A model generated the notes under the pieces. That model had not been told where the DNA came from. It was given only the letters and a program-made list of their open reading frames with translations, and searched no databases. 5,439 bases of DNA from Methanobacteriota archaeon (GTDB taxonomy: Archaea; Altiarchaeota; Altiarchaeia; IMC4; QMZM01): the NCBI GenBank assembly GCA_903930485.1, contig CAIYYO010000174.1, positions 1 to 5,439 on the forward strand. Direction: 5' to 3'. Positions 4,878 through 5,439 of the stretch are shown here, piece after piece. Positions within the stretch are counted from its first letter, which is position 1. The number at the start of each line of letters is the position of its first letter. A program made the translations under genes and the position numbers.

Positions 4878-5438
4878 AACCCAATACCATTTATAATCCC
4901 CATTAGTGTTCTTTTCGGCTGCAAAAACAAGCTTTCCATTTATAATTACCGGGTCGTTTACAATGGCATAATAGTCATCTGTGATCTTTTTGCCGTCCCA
5001 GATGAGAGCTTCACTGGGCGATTCCGGACCTGATAGTGTGGCGATGTAGAGGAGCTTTCCTTTGTACTCCATTGGGCTTCTTACGTAATAATATTCTTTT
5101 CCGACTTCTTTGTCGTCATAAACCAGGAAATACTTGTCAAGGTCTTCCGTTGCCGTGTAGGCTAGTTTGCCGCCGATCCACTTGATATCCGCTATATTGG
5201 CATAGTCTCTCCAGTCATCTTCCGAGCCATATATGACACTGACACCGTAAATGCCTTCGTATCTTTCGTCTACGTATGCGAGTTTTCCGTTCACCCCACT
5301 GGGTAAATGCGCGTACCAAAATATTTCATCGCCTTTCCATACGACAACACCCTTGTTCTTAGCCTCATCCGATTGGTTTTTGTAACCTACATAGGCTAGT
5401 TCACCGTTTACGTCCGCAGGAGAGTCGGCCGAAAAATA
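4866..5438 (-). CDS. Beta-propeller-like repeat protein, C-terminal part; 5' end outside window
   Basis: The frame is open from the right edge to TAA at 4868-4866, giving 190 visible residues; the true start lies upstream of the window. The GTG at 5294 lies inside a repeat and is not a start. Five copies of a (V/I)-x-G-(K/E)-L-(A/L/V)-(Y/F) strand occur at visible residues 10-16, 49-55, 88-94, 125-131 and 166-172, that is every 37-41 residues. Between them are strands like YFLVYDDKEVGKEYYYVRSP and ALIWDGKKI. This resembles the WD40/TolB-like propeller repeats seen in uncharacterised proteins with the pattern DGKEGKEYD then P then xGKLAYVA. The chain ends in WYWVKEK. No enzyme residues or transmembrane segment are seen in this part. 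It is probably a binding or surface protein, but function is unknown. The G+C content is lower than that of the neighbouring genes (about 44% over 4921-5160 by hand count). Confidence 0.75.
   Translation of the reverse strand, partial: YFSADSPADVNGELAYVGYKNQSDEAKNKGVVVWKGDEIFWYAHLPSGVNGKLAYVDERYEGIYGVSVIYGSEDDWRDYANIADIKWIGGKLAYTATEDLDKYFLVYDDKEVGKEYYYVRSPMEYKGKLLYIATLSGPESPSEALIWDGKKITDDYYAIVNDPVIINGKLVFAAEKNTNGDYKWYWVKEK
4869..5411 (-). repeat. Five ~39-residue propeller-like repeats
   Basis: The conserved strand V-N-G-K-L-A-Y recurs with spacings of 39, 39, 37 and 41 residues. The repeats have diverged at the DNA level, so this is a protein-level repeat. The array probably continues past the window edge. 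Confidence 0.7.
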
Positions 5439-5439
5439 C

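Noticed and set aside
4866..5294. GTG at 5294 as the start of the minus-strand gene
   Set aside because: The frame stays open to the right edge, and the upstream codons encode a further copy of the xGxLAYV repeat; the GTG is the Val of one repeat strand.

Overview
The window reads as archaeal chromosomal DNA. It carries the archaeal/eukaryotic-type ribosomal proteins S24e and S27ae next to an archaeal GTP-dependent dephospho-CoA kinase. Short TATA boxes sit about 26 bases upstream of start codons (leaderless or nearly leaderless transcripts), genes are tightly packed with ATGA or zero-base junctions, and Ile ATA and Arg AGG/AGA codons are frequent. The T4SS-pilin-like gene and the Ala/Pro/Lys-rich tails on the ribosomal proteins would fit a DPANN-type or other uncultivated archaeon, but the lineage cannot be fixed from this window alone.

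Layout. Bases 2-1648 form one compact plus-strand run: the 3' part of the dephospho-CoA kinase gene (coenzyme A synthesis), rps24e, rps27ae and a DUF429 gene with a predicted RNase H fold. The kinase-S24e-S27ae order is a familiar archaeal arrangement; the DUF429 gene sits where other archaea often have another conserved gene. A promoter at about 1652-1668 then starts a separate unit with one 566-codon gene (1687-3387). Its product is a secreted/membrane protein with a signal peptide, five tandem copies of a two-helix VirB2/TrbC-like pilin module, and a cysteine-rich C-terminal domain. A second promoter near 3404 drives a 470-codon FAD-dependent dehydrogenase of the COG2509 type (3441-4853) with an N-terminal cysteine cluster. 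Converging on it from the right edge is the 3' part of a minus-strand gene (4866-5438, open to the edge) made of about 39-residue beta-propeller-like repeats, in DNA visibly poorer in G+C than the rest.

The most interesting object is the five-repeat pilin-like protein. Each repeat is a membrane hairpin with an Arg-rich loop on the predicted inside and matched cysteine motifs at both outer ends, so the repeats are topologically suited to be joined head to tail by short outside linkers. The sequence shows a protein built from five fused pilin-like units; whether it forms a pilus, a pore or a cell-surface scaffold is not decided here. The left-hand genes are housekeeping. No functional link between them, the pilin-like protein, the oxidoreductase and the propeller protein can be shown from the sequence. 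No tRNA, rRNA, CRISPR array, insertion sequence or other stretch over 300 bases without a gene was seen.
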